DNA of 64,000 nt from Atlantibacter subterraneus (GCF_027853245.1 NZ_JAPTZM010000002.1), one strand, 5' to 3'; counted from the stretch's first letter, positions 34,549 through 44,265 are shown. A program made the numbers and translations. The notes: generated by a model from the sequence alone, not told the origin.

Positions 34549-34917
34549 TTATCGCAAATTTGACCAGAGCAATGTGCCCCAGGTAATCATCGCCAGTAAA
34601 ATAGCGAACAGTACCGCCGCCGAGCCCATGTCTTTGGCGCGCCCGGAAAGCTCATGAAATTCCGGGCCAATGCGATCGACCACCGCTTCGATGGCGCTGT
34701 TGAGGATCTCGACGATCATCACCAGGATAACGGAGCCAATCAGCAGCACCCGGGTAATGGGATCAACGTCCAGCCAGCAGGCGATGGCGATGGCGGCAAT
34801 CGCCGCGACGCCTTCCTGACGAAACGCGGCTTCGTTCTTCCAGGCGGCGCGGATGCCTTTCCAGGAGTAACCTGCTGCTTTTATTATTCGTATCAACCCA
34901 GTGGTGTTATTCGCCAT
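34549..34917 (-). CDS. dgkA: Diacylglycerol kinase DgkA
   Basis: 122 residues, equal to E. coli. Trimeric inner-membrane kinase that recycles diacylglycerol to phosphatidic acid. Three membrane helices. The catalytic segment EILNSAIEAVVDRIGPEFHE (about 69-88) carries the conserved Glu and Asn residues. Start taken at MANNTTGLIRIIKAAGY. It diverges from plsB, another phospholipid gene. Confidence 0.97.
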   Translation of the reverse strand: MANNTTGLIRIIKAAGYSWKGIRAAWKNEAAFRQEGVAAIAAIAIACWLDVDPITRVLLIGSVILVMIVEILNSAIEAVVDRIGPEFHELSGRAKDMGSAAVLFAILLAMITWGTLLWSNLR

Positions 34918-35049
34918 GAAAAGAAACCTTTTTAAAAAACGCGCATCAATAGCATTGAGCAACGAAACGTAAGCACCACAGATATTCCCGGTAGTTTCTG
35001 ATATTCTTGCGGTGCAATTGCATTATTAACCAGAGGCTTTACATCGTTT

Positions 35050-37479
35050 ATGTCCGGCTGGCCACGAATTTACTACAAATTACTTAATTTACCATTACGC
35101 GTACTGGTAAAAAGCAAATCCATTCCGGCGGATCCGTGCGCCGAACTGGGGCTCGATACCTCGCGCCCGATTATGTACGTTCTCCCGTACAACTCGAAAG
35201 CGGACTTGCTGACGCTGCGTCAACAGTGCCTGGCGCATGATTTGCCCGACCCGCTGGAGCCGATTGAAATCGACGGCACGCTGTTGCCGCGCCATGTGTT
35301 TATTCACGGCGGGCCGCGGGTATTCACCTATTACACCCCAAAAGAAGAGTCGATTAAGCTGTTCCACGACTATCTCGATCTGCATCGCAGCAATCCACTG
35401 CTTGATGTCCAGATGGTGCCGGTATCGGTGATGTTCGGGCGCGCCCCGGGCCGCGAAAAAGGCGAAGTAAACCCGCCGCTGCGCATGCTCAACGGCGTGC
35501 AGAAATTTTTTGCCGTGTCCTGGTTAGGGCGCGACAGCTTTGTGCGCTTTTCGCCGTCGGTGTCGCTGCGCCGTATGGCGGATGAGCACGGCACCGATAA
35601 AACCATCGCCCAGAAGCTGGCGCGGGTGGCGCGGATGCATTTCGCCCGTCAGCGTCTGGCTGCCGTCGGGCCGCGTTTGCCGGCGCGTCAGGATCTGTTT
35701 AATAAGCTGCTGGCCTCCAAAGCCATCGCCCGCGCGGTAGAAGACGAAGCGCGCAGCAAAAAAATCTCCCATGAAAAGGCCCAGCAGAATGCCGTGGCGT
35801 TGATGGAAGAGATTGCGGCGAACTTCTCCTACGAAACTATTCGTCTGATGGACCGCATTCTGGGCTTTACCTGGAACCGCCTCTATCAGGGCATTAACGT
35901 GCACAACGCCGAGCGGGTGCGCCAGCTGGCGCATGATGGCCACGAGCTGGTGTACGTTCCCTGCCACCGCAGCCATATGGACTATATGCTGCTCTCCTAC
36001 GTGCTGTATCACCAGGGGCTGGTGCCGCCGCATATTGCTGCGGGCATTAACCTGAACTTCTGGCCAGCAGGCCCGATGTTCCGTCGCCTGGGCGCGTTCT
36101 TTATCCGCCGCACGTTCAAGGGCAACAAGCTCTACTCCACGGTGTTCCGCGAGTATCTGGGCGAACTGTTCAGCCGCGGCTATTCAGTGGAGTATTTTGT
36201 TGAAGGGGGCCGTTCCCGTACTGGCCGCCTGCTGGACCCAAAAACCGGCACCCTGTCGATGACCATCCAGGCCATGCTGCGCGGCGGTACGCGCCCGATT
36301 ACGCTGATTCCGATCTACATCGGCTATGAACACGTAATGGAAGTCGGCACGTACGCTAAAGAGCTGCGCGGCGCGACCAAAGAGAAAGAGAACTTCGCGA
36401 AAATGGTTAGCGGGCTGAGCAAGCTGCGCAACCTGGGCCAGGGTTACGTGAACTTCGGCGAGCCGATACCGCTGACGACCTACCTCAACCAGCACGTCCC
36501 GGAATGGCGCGACTCCATCGACCCGATCGAAGCGATTCGCCCTGCCTGGCTAACGCCGACGGTGAACGCCATCGCCGCCGACCTGATGGTGCGCATCAAC
36601 AACGCGGGCGCGGCAAACGCCATGAACCTGTGCTGTACCGCGCTGCTGGCATCGCGTCAGCGTTCACTCACCCGCGAACAGTTGACCGAACAGCTCGGCT
36701 GCTACCTGAGCCTGCTGCGCAACGTGCCCTACTCGCCGGATGCAACTACCCCTGCCCAGTCCGCTAACGAGCTGATTGAGCACGCGCTGCAAATGAATAA
36801 GTTTGAAGTCGAGAAAGACACCATCGGCGACATCATTATTCTGCCGCGCGAACAGGCGGTATTGATGACCTACTACCGCAACAACATTCACCATATGCTG
36901 GTGTTGCCGTCGCTGCTGGCGGCGATGATCGCTCAGCATCGTCACATCACCCGTGAAGAGTTGCTGCGCCAGGTCGACGTGCTGTATCCGATGCTCAAGG
37001 CAGAGCTGTTCCTGCGCTGGGAAAAAAGCGAACTCGGCGCAGTAATTGATGCACTGGTGAATGAGCTGTTGCAGCAGCAGTTGATCGTTGAGAACGGCGA
37101 TAAATTGCAGCTTAACCCGGCCCGTTCACGCACGTTGCAGCTGCTGGCGGCAGGGGTGCGCGAAACGCTGCAACGCTACGCAATCACCTTCTGGCTGCTG
37201 AGCGCTAATCCGTCCATCAACCGCGGTACGCTGGAGAAAGAGAGCCGCACCGTGGCGCAGCGTCTGTCGGTGCTGCACGGGATTAACGCGCCGGAATTCT
37301 TCGATAAAGCGGTGTTCAGTACCCTGGTGTCCACTTTGCGTGATGAGGGCTTTATCAGTGATACCGGTGATGCTGAACCGGCCCGCACCATGAAGGTCTA
37401 CGAACTTCTAGCGGACCTGATTACCTCGGATATTCGGTTGACCATCGAAAGCGCGGCGGCTCAGACGAGCGACGCGTAA
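35050..37479 (+). CDS. plsB: Glycerol-3-phosphate 1-O-acyltransferase PlsB
   Basis: 809 residues (E. coli 807). Inner-membrane enzyme that puts the first acyl chain on sn-glycerol-3-phosphate from acyl-ACP or acyl-CoA. The acyltransferase blocks are intact: CHRSHMD (catalytic H306 and D311 by E. coli numbering), the block around GAFFIRRTFKGNKLYS, FVEGGRSRTGRLLDPKTG, and ITLIPIYIGYEH. Start ATG is 10 bases after GAGGC. A bidirectional terminator shared with ubiA follows. Confidence 0.99.
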   Translation: MSGWPRIYYKLLNLPLRVLVKSKSIPADPCAELGLDTSRPIMYVLPYNSKADLLTLRQQCLAHDLPDPLEPIEIDGTLLPRHVFIHGGPRVFTYYTPKEESIKLFHDYLDLHRSNPLLDVQMVPVSVMFGRAPGREKGEVNPPLRMLNGVQKFFAVSWLGRDSFVRFSPSVSLRRMADEHGTDKTIAQKLARVARMHFARQRLAAVGPRLPARQDLFNKLLASKAIARAVEDEARSKKISHEKAQQNAVALMEEIAANFSYETIRLMDRILGFTWNRLYQGINVHNAERVRQLAHDGHELVYVPCHRSHMDYMLLSYVLYHQGLVPPHIAAGINLNFWPAGPMFRRLGAFFIRRTFKGNKLYSTVFREYLGELFSRGYSVEYFVEGGRSRTGRLLDPKTGTLSMTIQAMLRGGTRPITLIPIYIGYEHVMEVGTYAKELRGATKEKENFAKMVSGLSKLRNLGQGYVNFGEPIPLTTYLNQHVPEWRDSIDPIEAIRPAWLTPTVNAIAADLMVRINNAGAANAMNLCCTALLASRQRSLTREQLTEQLGCYLSLLRNVPYSPDATTPAQSANELIEHALQMNKFEVEKDTIGDIIILPREQAVLMTYYRNNIHHMLVLPSLLAAMIAQHRHITREELLRQVDVLYPMLKAELFLRWEKSELGAVIDALVNELLQQQLIVENGDKLQLNPARSRTLQLLAAGVRETLQRYAITFWLLSANPSINRGTLEKESRTVAQRLSVLHGINAPEFFDKAVFSTLVSTLRDEGFISDTGDAEPARTMKVYELLADLITSDIRLTIESAAAQTSDA

Positions 37480-37484
37480 AGACA

Positions 37485-37510
37485 AAACAGGCGGGATTTC
37501 CCGCCTGTTT
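37485..37510. terminator. Bidirectional terminator between plsB and ubiA
   Basis: AAACAGGCGGG-ATTT-CCCGCCTGTTT, an 11-bp stem with T-runs on the plus side and a shorter one on the minus side, placed between the convergent plsB and ubiA stops. Confidence 0.92.
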
Positions 37511-37512
37511 TT

Positions 37513-38385
37513 TTAGATAGGCTGATAACTGAAAACCAACCCGATAAACAACACTAAACCGACGTAGTTGTTGTTCATAAACGCCTGGAAACAGGCCGCC
37601 CGCTCGCGATGGGCAATCAGCTTTTGTTGATAAGCAAACAGCCCGCCGGCAATCAGGATCGCCGCGTAAAATACCACACCCAGCCCGTTCAGCCAGCCTA
37701 CCAGCGCCATCAGGCCCATCACCACCACCTGCAAAATGCCGATAATCAGCTTGTCGTGGCGGCCAAACAGGATCGCCGTAGATTTAATGCCGATTTTTAC
37801 ATCATCGTCGCGATCGACCATGGCGTACTGGGTATCGTAAGCCACGGCCCAGCAGATATTGGCGATAAACAGCAGCCAGCAGCTAAGCGGCACGCTTTCG
37901 CTCACGGCGGCGAATGCCATGGGGATCGACCAACCGAACGCCGCGCCGAGCACCACCTGCGGCAGATGGGTATAGCGCTTCATGAACGGATAGACCCATG
38001 CCAGCGCCAGCGCTGCCACCGACAGCAAAATGGTCATGGTGTTGAGCGTCAGTACCAGCAGGAACGACAGCAGCACCAGCCCGACAAACAGATTGCGCGC
38101 CTCTTTTTCCGTTACCGCGCCGCTGGGCAACGGACGGTTGGCGGTACGCTTCACATGGCCGTCGAATTTGCGATCGGCATAATCATTCACCACGCAGCCC
38201 GCTGCGCGCATCAGCCAGACGCCGGCGACAAACACCGCCAGGATCCACAGCGGCGGCAGACCGGGTGTAGCAACCCACAGCGCCCACAGAGTCGGCCATA
38301 ACAGTAACAGTGCACCGATGGGTTTATCTGTACGCATCAGCCGGTGATAAGCCAGCAGCTTATTTTGCCTAAGGCTCCACTCCAT
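37513..38385 (-). CDS. ubiA: 4-hydroxybenzoate octaprenyltransferase UbiA
   Basis: 290 residues. Multi-spanning inner-membrane prenyltransferase that joins the polyprenyl tail to 4-hydroxybenzoate in ubiquinone synthesis. The two Asp-rich motifs that bind Mg-diphosphate are NDYADRKFDGHVKRT (about 67-81) and DTQYAMVDRDDDVKIG (about 184-199). The start overlaps the ubiC stop by one base (TAATG), so the two are translationally coupled. Confidence 0.98.
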   Translation of the reverse strand: MEWSLRQNKLLAYHRLMRTDKPIGALLLLWPTLWALWVATPGLPPLWILAVFVAGVWLMRAAGCVVNDYADRKFDGHVKRTANRPLPSGAVTEKEARNLFVGLVLLSFLLVLTLNTMTILLSVAALALAWVYPFMKRYTHLPQVVLGAAFGWSIPMAFAAVSESVPLSCWLLFIANICWAVAYDTQYAMVDRDDDVKIGIKSTAILFGRHDKLIIGILQVVVMGLMALVGWLNGLGVVFYAAILIAGGLFAYQQKLIAHRERAACFQAFMNNNYVGLVLFIGLVFSYQPI

Positions 38386-38894
38386 TATCTTTCCTCCTGG
38401 TACAACGGCGACGCAGCCAGAAATAATTCAGTCAATAATAGCGGCTTACCGGATAACCGCAGGCGAGAACGACGTCCCCATAAATTTTCGCTGCGCCCCA
38501 CCTCAATATAGTCGCGCGTGAGCGTCGACTGGGTAAAAAGATAGCGGCCCAGCGGGGTTTCGCCCAGGTGCTGCAACGCCAGTTCCGGCCCGCACAGCGT
38601 CGACTCCGGCACCACGGTGCGGCCAATCAGCCAGGGTTCGCCATCGCCGCACAGCACGATTTCACGCAGCCAGTAGCGTGATTCCTGCGGCAGGCAGGCA
38701 CGTTCGTCATCGGGCAATTCCGGCCCGATAAAGCCTTCATTGATGATATCGACATGCACTTTACGGCAAAATTGCTCGAAGCGTTTGGTCATCGAGTCTT
38801 CAAGCAGCAGCCAGTCGCGCAATTCGCTATCCAGCTCGGGAAGGGTGTCGAAAAAGGTCAGCGCACGCAGTGACGTGAGCGCAGGATGGGACAT
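38385..38894 (-). CDS. ubiC: Chorismate lyase UbiC
   Basis: 169 residues (E. coli 165). Splits chorismate into pyruvate and 4-hydroxybenzoate, the first committed step of ubiquinone synthesis. Matches at LLEDSMTKRFEQFCRKV, ESRYWLREIVLCGDGEPWL (with the active-site Arg) and the C-terminal GRRSRLRLSGKPLLLTELFL. The middle of the protein is less conserved than in E. coli. Forms an operon with ubiA. Confidence 0.97.
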   Translation of the reverse strand: MSHPALTSLRALTFFDTLPELDSELRDWLLLEDSMTKRFEQFCRKVHVDIINEGFIGPELPDDERACLPQESRYWLREIVLCGDGEPWLIGRTVVPESTLCGPELALQHLGETPLGRYLFTQSTLTRDYIEVGRSENLWGRRSRLRLSGKPLLLTELFLAASPLYQEER

Positions 38895-39014
38895 GTCTTG
38901 CTCTCCGGAACCAGGTCTTCCGGCATTGTAGCGCAGAAAGGCGCGAAGTTGGCGGAGGAAACGTCACCAATAACGATTTAGCGCAACAAATGTGCAACAA
39001 ACGCGGCGGCAAAT

Positions 39015-39039
39015 AAAAAAAGGTGCGCCGAAGCGCACC
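39015..39039 (-). terminator. Terminator of malK-lamB-malM
   Basis: On the minus strand GGTGCGC-TTCG-GCGCACC followed by seven T, a stable UUCG hairpin 32 bases after malM. Confidence 0.93.
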
Positions 39040-39070
39040 AACCTTACAAGCATCAACAATGCGGAGTGGA

Positions 39071-40036
39071 TCACCCCTTGCCTTTTACACTGCTGATAAA
39101 CGTTGAACGGGCGGAGGTTGAACCCAGACGCTCGGCTTCATTCAGCAGTTTCAGGGCCTTGTCGATATCCCCGCTGTTAACGGCCTGCTTAATGGCCTGA
39201 TTGAAATAGTTTTCGGTGTCGTTTAATACCGGTTCGCTTTTCGCGGCAGGCGTAGGTGCCGGAGCGGCATGGGCCATGGCGGGTGCGGCGACCGGGGCTG
39301 GCGCGGCATAGGCGGTTGCCGGTGCGGCGGTATTACCGACGGTAACCGGGCCTGGACCAGAAGAGCCGAACAGCGGTCCCACCAGGATGCTGGAGCCGGA
39401 AGAGGTTTTCACCTTCAGTTTTAGCGTGCCGTCAGTGGTATGACGGGCAATCGGGTCAGGAATATCCGGAATCGCGTTGCCGGTGCCTTTGGCATAAGAC
39501 TTGGCCGGGTCGAGTAATTTTGTGGTTTGTTGCAGGTCTTTATCCGTGGTGAACACCAGTAAATAGAGTTTTTGCTGCCCCAGCGCCGGGGTCAGTTTAA
39601 TCACGCCTTCAAGACGATCGGCGGACATCACGCCCGGCTCCTGATAGGTAAAGTAACTGCTGGGGAAAAAGGCCGCAGGCGTTAAATTTTGATCCAGGAC
39701 CAGCACGTTCGGCGCAAAGACCGACGTTTGCTTATCGACTTCGCTGGTCAGGGTGATAGTCAGTTCACCGATATTCGCCGGTACGCTGTACGCAGCAACC
39801 GGTCCGGCAATGCCCGGCGCGTTCAGCGATTGGCCGCTGGTCGCCAGGGTGGTGGTTTGGGTTTTGGACTGGTCGACGGGCGTCCATTGCAGTTGCTGCA
39901 ATGACTGAGCCGGAATAGCGGGCGCAGCAGAAACGTCCTGTGGAACCAGATTCACCGCTGCGAGGGTGGTGGCCGGTAGGCTTGCCAGTAAACCCGCAGA
40001 GAGACACAACGCGATTAAACTTTTATTCATTTTCAT
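39071..40036 (-). CDS. malM: Maltose operon periplasmic protein MalM
   Basis: 321 residues (E. coli 306). Periplasmic protein of unknown exact role at the end of the malK-lamB-malM operon. Signal peptide about 1-26, ending TTLAA. Conserved body from SKTQTTTLATSGQ through FFPSSYFTYQEPGVMSADRLEG. Before the C-terminal helical domain lies an Ala/Pro-rich linker (about 235-270) that is longer than in E. coli and explains the extra length. Ends GSTSARSTFISSVKGKG as in E. coli. Start ATG chosen after GAGGTTATAACA. Confidence 0.95.
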   Translation of the reverse strand: MKMNKSLIALCLSAGLLASLPATTLAAVNLVPQDVSAAPAIPAQSLQQLQWTPVDQSKTQTTTLATSGQSLNAPGIAGPVAAYSVPANIGELTITLTSEVDKQTSVFAPNVLVLDQNLTPAAFFPSSYFTYQEPGVMSADRLEGVIKLTPALGQQKLYLLVFTTDKDLQQTTKLLDPAKSYAKGTGNAIPDIPDPIARHTTDGTLKLKVKTSSGSSILVGPLFGSSGPGPVTVGNTAAPATAYAAPAPVAAPAMAHAAPAPTPAAKSEPVLNDTENYFNQAIKQAVNSGDIDKALKLLNEAERLGSTSARSTFISSVKGKG

Positions 40037-40120
40037 TGTTATAACCTCAAACGTGCGGGTAAGCGGGAGCCAGGCAATAGCGCGCTCACCCAGGACAGGC
40101 ATGGTCAGACAGAGGGGCTT

Positions 40121-40140
40121 ACGCCCCTCTTTGCTTTATC
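40121..40140. repeat. Hairpin between lamB and malM
   Basis: AGAGGGGC-TTAC-GCCCCTCT, an 8-bp perfect stem placed where E. coli has a REP element that stabilises the upstream lamB message and lowers malM expression. It probably does the same here. No U-run on the minus side. Confidence 0.7.
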
Positions 40141-40155
40141 AATTAACTTGCTGTA

Positions 40156-41463
40156 TTACCACCAGATTTCCATCTGAGCGCCGAAGGTCCACTCATCGTT
40201 ATCGCCACGGCTGAAGGTGCGCGCGGAGGTATCCTGATAAGCGTAACCTGCGGTGTAGCCAGCGCCGGAATCGTTGTTAGCGTAGCCGAAGGACTCATCC
40301 CATTTGGCATAGGTCGCGAACACGCGGATTGCCGGACGGGACCAGATGCTGTCGCCAGCCTGCCACTGTTGCGCCAGGGTCACTTTGACCTGGTCGTTGG
40401 TGGAGTCGGTGCGCTGGGACTTGACGTTGTCATAGCCCACTTCAAGCAGGGTGCTCATGATCGGCGTCCATTTGAACATCGGACGCACGCCCACGGTCCA
40501 CCAGCGGGTACCGTTGTTGTTGTCCAGATCGATGTCCTGATACATACCGACGTACATCAGGTCCCAACGGTCGCCCAGGGAGATAGCACCGTGGTCGATA
40601 AAGCGCAGCAGGTGGCCGTCATTATTGAGGCTGGCGCCCTGCGGGATGCCTTTACCGTTAGAGGTCATGGAATCCAGGCCGTACTGAACGACGAATTTGT
40701 TAAAGCCTTTCAGCATGCTCTGGGTATGCTCAGCGGTGAACAACCAACCGTCTTTCGATGCGCCAGGCTGCAGGTAGTAGTCATCAGGAATGTTGGTGTG
40801 ACCGTAGTCGACGCCCAGTTCCAGGGTACCGCCCGGGTTGATTTCCATGCCGGCTAAACGCACGTCGAACACATCGTTCGGCACGACGTTGTCATAAATA
40901 CGGTTGCCGTCGGAATCGAAGTCAGAGAATGCGGAGGAGCCGCCGGATTCTGAAGAACGGGTGGCAGCCAGAGAGAGCTTACCAAAGCCGAGATCGATGT
41001 TTTCCAGACCTGCGCCCGGGCCGGAGATATCCCAGTAGTAGAAGTCGATCATGTGAACGTCATGACGCTGGTAGAAGCGTTTACCGGCCCAAATAGTGGC
41101 ACCCGGCAGCGCGTCGATCAGGTTTTTACCCTGAACGTTGGCTTCACGGAAAGCCGGGCTGGTGGATTCCCAGTCATTACGCTGTGATACGGAGTACGCC
41201 ACGTTAGTGTCGAAGTAGAAGCTCTTATCGCCCTCTTTCCACACTTCCTGACCCAGTTTGAGTTCTGCGTAGGTTTCGCATTCGTTACCCAGACGATATT
41301 TACTTTGAGCGCCGGTAGCCTGGAAACACTCCTGCTCGCCGCCGCTGCCTGTCCAGCCGATACCGGAACGGGCGTAGCCTTTAAAATCGACGGCACCCGC
41401 CTGGGCAGACAGGATGCCTGCCATGACGGCAACCGCCAGTGGGACTTTGCGCAGAGTAATCAT
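40156..41463 (-). CDS. lamB: Maltoporin LamB
   Basis: 435 residues with a signal peptide (about 1-24). Trimeric 18-strand outer-membrane porin for maltose and maltodextrins, and phage receptor in E. coli. The mature start VDFKGYARSGIGWTGSGGEQ, the core FREANVQGKNL, IDFYYWDISGPGAGLENIDL and the last strand EWTFGAQMEIWW match. Surface loops (near the SDFDSDGNRIYDNVV region and the C-terminal third) differ from E. coli, as usual for phage-exposed parts. Start taken at the ATG behind GGAGATAG. Confidence 0.98.
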   Translation of the reverse strand: MITLRKVPLAVAVMAGILSAQAGAVDFKGYARSGIGWTGSGGEQECFQATGAQSKYRLGNECETYAELKLGQEVWKEGDKSFYFDTNVAYSVSQRNDWESTSPAFREANVQGKNLIDALPGATIWAGKRFYQRHDVHMIDFYYWDISGPGAGLENIDLGFGKLSLAATRSSESGGSSAFSDFDSDGNRIYDNVVPNDVFDVRLAGMEINPGGTLELGVDYGHTNIPDDYYLQPGASKDGWLFTAEHTQSMLKGFNKFVVQYGLDSMTSNGKGIPQGASLNNDGHLLRFIDHGAISLGDRWDLMYVGMYQDIDLDNNNGTRWWTVGVRPMFKWTPIMSTLLEVGYDNVKSQRTDSTNDQVKVTLAQQWQAGDSIWSRPAIRVFATYAKWDESFGYANNDSGAGYTAGYAYQDTSARTFSRGDNDEWTFGAQMEIWW

Positions 41464-41562
41464 TATTCTATCTCCTGAGATCATTGCTTTTCTTTGTACA
41501 CATCGCCTTTCAGGTTGCTGCAACGCAGCGCGAAGGGTTTTGTGTCGTTTTTTATGGAATGC

Positions 41563-42672
41563 TTAAACGCCGGGCTCGTGGTGCAGACGACGACAGGCCG
41601 TACCATCCTCTCGGAACAAATGGCAACGCTCTGGCGGCAAGCCGATGGCGAATGTGGCACCCTCTTCTACCAACACCACGTCAGACTGGCGGTAGACCAG
41701 GTTCTGACGAATGGCCGGAATTTGGATATGAATTTGCGTTTCGTGACCGAGCTGCTCAATGACCTGCACCTCACCTTCCAGGGTGACGTCGGCGATTTCA
41801 CTCGGCAGCAGATGCTCCGGACGAATGCCCAGCGACATATTGGTCCCTACCTGCACGCCCGCGCTGTCCACCGGCAGCCAGATTTGCTGGCGGTTCGGCA
41901 GCTCTACCTGCACCTGATCGATGGCGGTGGCAGTGACTTTCACCGGTAAGAAATTCATCTTCGGCGAGCCGATAAATCCGGCCACGAAGCGATCGGCGGG
42001 GTAGTGATACAGCTCGAGCGGTTTACCCACCTGGGCGACGCGCCCGGCGTCCAGCACCACGATTTTGTCGGCGAGGGTCATGGCCTCAACCTGGTCGTGG
42101 GTGACGTAAATCATGGTGCGCTTCAGGCGCTTATGCAGACGGGAGATTTCGATACGCATCTGCACGCGCAGTGCGGCATCCAGGTTAGAGAGCGGTTCAT
42201 CCAGCAGAAACACGCGCGGTTCCGCCACCAGGGTACGGCCAATCGCCACGCGCTGGCGCTGCCCGCCGGACAACGCCTTCGGACGGCGATCCAACAGATG
42301 CGCCAGTTGCAGTGTTTCAGCGACCTGATTCACCCGCTGGTTGATCACCTCTTTCTTCGCCCCGGCCAGCTTCAGGCCGAAAGACATGTTCTCAGCCACC
42401 GACAGATGCGGATAAAGCGCATAGGACTGAAACACCATGCCCACGCCGCGTTCGGCGGGCGGCACGTCGTTAACGCGTTTATCACCAATCAATAAATCAC
42501 CGCTGGTAACCGTTTCCAGCCCGGCAATCATTCGCAGCAATGTCGATTTACCGCAGCCTGAGGGGCCGACGAACACCACAAACTCACCTTCGGTGATATC
42601 AAGGTTGATATCCTTTGAGACCACCACATCGCCCCAGGCTTTCGTTACATTACGCAGCTGAACGCTTGCCAT
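41563..42672 (-). CDS. malK: Maltose ABC transporter ATP-binding subunit MalK
   Basis: 369 residues (E. coli 371). ATPase dimer of the MalFGK2 importer. Walker A GPSGCGKST at 36-44, signature LSGGQRQRVA about 134-143, Walker B VFLLDEPLSNLD about 153-164, switch histidine in YVTHDQVEAMTLA. The C-terminal regulatory domain (about 235-369) binds EIIA-Glc for inducer exclusion and sequesters MalT. First gene of the leftward mal operon, divergent from malE. Confidence 0.99.
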   Translation of the reverse strand: MASVQLRNVTKAWGDVVVSKDINLDITEGEFVVFVGPSGCGKSTLLRMIAGLETVTSGDLLIGDKRVNDVPPAERGVGMVFQSYALYPHLSVAENMSFGLKLAGAKKEVINQRVNQVAETLQLAHLLDRRPKALSGGQRQRVAIGRTLVAEPRVFLLDEPLSNLDAALRVQMRIEISRLHKRLKRTMIYVTHDQVEAMTLADKIVVLDAGRVAQVGKPLELYHYPADRFVAGFIGSPKMNFLPVKVTATAIDQVQVELPNRQQIWLPVDSAGVQVGTNMSLGIRPEHLLPSEIADVTLEGEVQVIEQLGHETQIHIQIPAIRQNLVYRQSDVVLVEEGATFAIGLPPERCHLFREDGTACRRLHHEPGV

Positions 42673-43041
42673 CCCCTTCTCCCTCAACAACTTGTCGCAA
42701 TACCGCAGAACGTCTGTATTGACCGACTATCCGTCATTAGCTGCGTGGGTAAATCCTCCACCCCCGCGCTTTTTAATGGGGGAGGAGACGGGAGGATGAG
42801 AGGAGCAGGTCTGCCACCGCAGGTACGGCTCGCCTGAGAAAATCGTGATCGTGGCGTCAAAAAAGCGGGCTTTTTTGTGTGCGCCAGCCCACATAACCCG
42901 CGCTTATGTAACGCAGATCACACAAGTGAGCCCAGGGGCGTAGCGTAAAGGAGGATGAGAAGCGCTTGCCAGATGCGCAGACTAAGCAGGGTAAAGCCAC
43001 TACGTGTATCCACGTGCACATCACCAAAAAGGATGGGACAT
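42673..43041. promoter_or_regulatory. malEFG/malK-lamB-malM divergent control region
   Basis: 369 bases holding sites for MalT and CRP. MalT-like boxes (pattern GGGGATGAGG or its complement) include GGGGGAGGAG at 42778-42787, GGATGAGAGG at 42794-42803, GGAGGATGAG at 42951-42960 and an inverted GGAGGATTTA at 42751-42760. Two good CRP sites are TGTGCGCCAGCCCACA (42878-42893) and TGTAACGCAGATCACA (42907-42922). The layout, with MalT boxes flanking a CRP array, matches the E. coli malEp-malKp regulon region. Exact promoter elements were not assigned. Confidence 0.85.
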
Positions 43042-44232
43042 ATGAAACTCAACACTGGCGCACGCATCCTCGCGTTGTCTGTACTGACAACGATGATGTT
43101 CTCCGCCTCTGCTCTCGCCAAGATAGAAGAAGGCAAACTGGTAATCTGGATCAACGGTGATAAAGGCTATAACGGCCTTGCCGAAGTGGGTAAGAAGTTC
43201 GAAAAAGACACCGGCATTAAAGTGACCGTTGAGCATCCGGATAAGCTGGAAGAGAAATATCCGCAGGTTGCGGCCACCGGTGACGGCCCGGATATCATTT
43301 TCTGGGCGCATGACCGTTTCGGGGGTTACGCGCAGTCTGGCCTACTGGCTGAAATCACGCCGGACAAAGCCTTCCAGGACAAACTGGTGCCATTCGCCTG
43401 GGACGCGGTGCGTTATGACGGCAAGCTGATTGCTTACCCGGTGGCGGTTGAATCGCTTTCTCTTATCTACAACAAAGATTTAGTCCCTAACCCGCCGAAA
43501 ACGTGGGAAGAGATCCCGGCGCTGGATAAAGAACTCAAGGCCAAAGGTAAGAGCGCCCTGATGTTCAACCTGCAAGAGCCGTACTTCACCTGGCCGTTGA
43601 TCGCGGCAGACGGCGGATACGCGTTTAAATTCGCCAACGGCAAATACGATGTGAAAGATGTCGGCGTGGACAGCGCGGGCGCGAAAGCGGGCCTGACCTT
43701 CCTGGTCGATATGATCAAAAACAAACAGATGAACGCCGATACCGATTACTCCATCGCCGAAGCCGCCTTTAACAAAGGCGAAACCGCCATGACCATTAAC
43801 GGTCCGTGGGCGTGGACCAACATCGATAAGAGCAAAATCAACTACGGCGTCGCACAGTTGCCGACCTTCAAAGGCAAGCCGTCGAAACCGTTCGTTGGGG
43901 TACTGAGCGCGGGCATTAACGCCGCCAGCCCGAACAAAGAACTGGCGAAAGAGTTCCTGGAAAACTACCTGCTGACCGACGAAGGTCTGGCGGAAGTGAA
44001 CAAGGATAAACCGCTGGGTGCCGTGGCGCTGAAATCCTACCAGGATCAGTTGGCGAAGGATCCGCGCATCGCCGCGACTATGGCCAACGCCGAGACCGGC
44101 GAAATCATGCCGAACATCCCGCAAATGTCCGCCTTCTGGTATGCCGTTCGCACCGCGGTGATCAACGCCGTGAGCGGTCGTCAGACCGTGGACGAAGCGA
44201 TGAAAGATGCGCAGGGCCGTATCACCAAGTAA
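43042..44232 (+). CDS. malE: Maltose/maltodextrin-binding protein MalE
   Basis: 396 residues, as in E. coli. Periplasmic binding protein that delivers maltose and maltodextrins to MalFGK2 and maltose to the Tar receptor. Signal peptide 1-26 ending ASALA, mature start KIEEGKLVIWINGDKGYNGL. Binding-cleft residues in WINGDKGYN, FWAHDRFGG, NLQEPYFTWP and INGPWAWTN are in place. Start ATG follows AAGGATGG. First gene of the rightward operon; a 10-bp GC-rich hairpin follows it. Confidence 0.99.
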   Translation: MKLNTGARILALSVLTTMMFSASALAKIEEGKLVIWINGDKGYNGLAEVGKKFEKDTGIKVTVEHPDKLEEKYPQVAATGDGPDIIFWAHDRFGGYAQSGLLAEITPDKAFQDKLVPFAWDAVRYDGKLIAYPVAVESLSLIYNKDLVPNPPKTWEEIPALDKELKAKGKSALMFNLQEPYFTWPLIAADGGYAFKFANGKYDVKDVGVDSAGAKAGLTFLVDMIKNKQMNADTDYSIAEAAFNKGETAMTINGPWAWTNIDKSKINYGVAQLPTFKGKPSKPFVGVLSAGINAASPNKELAKEFLENYLLTDEGLAEVNKDKPLGAVALKSYQDQLAKDPRIAATMANAETGEIMPNIPQMSAFWYAVRTAVINAVSGRQTVDEAMKDAQGRITK

Positions 44233-44240
44233 TAAGCAAT

Positions 44241-44265
44241 CGCGGGCAGCGTTGGGCTGCCCGCG
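44241..44265 (+). repeat. malE-malF intercistronic hairpin
   Basis: CGCGGGCAGC-GTTGG-GCTGCCCGCG, a perfect 10-bp stem eight bases after malE. It stands where E. coli has REP sequences that stabilise the malE message so that MalE greatly exceeds MalF and MalG. There is no U-run, so it is not a full terminator. Confidence 0.82.
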
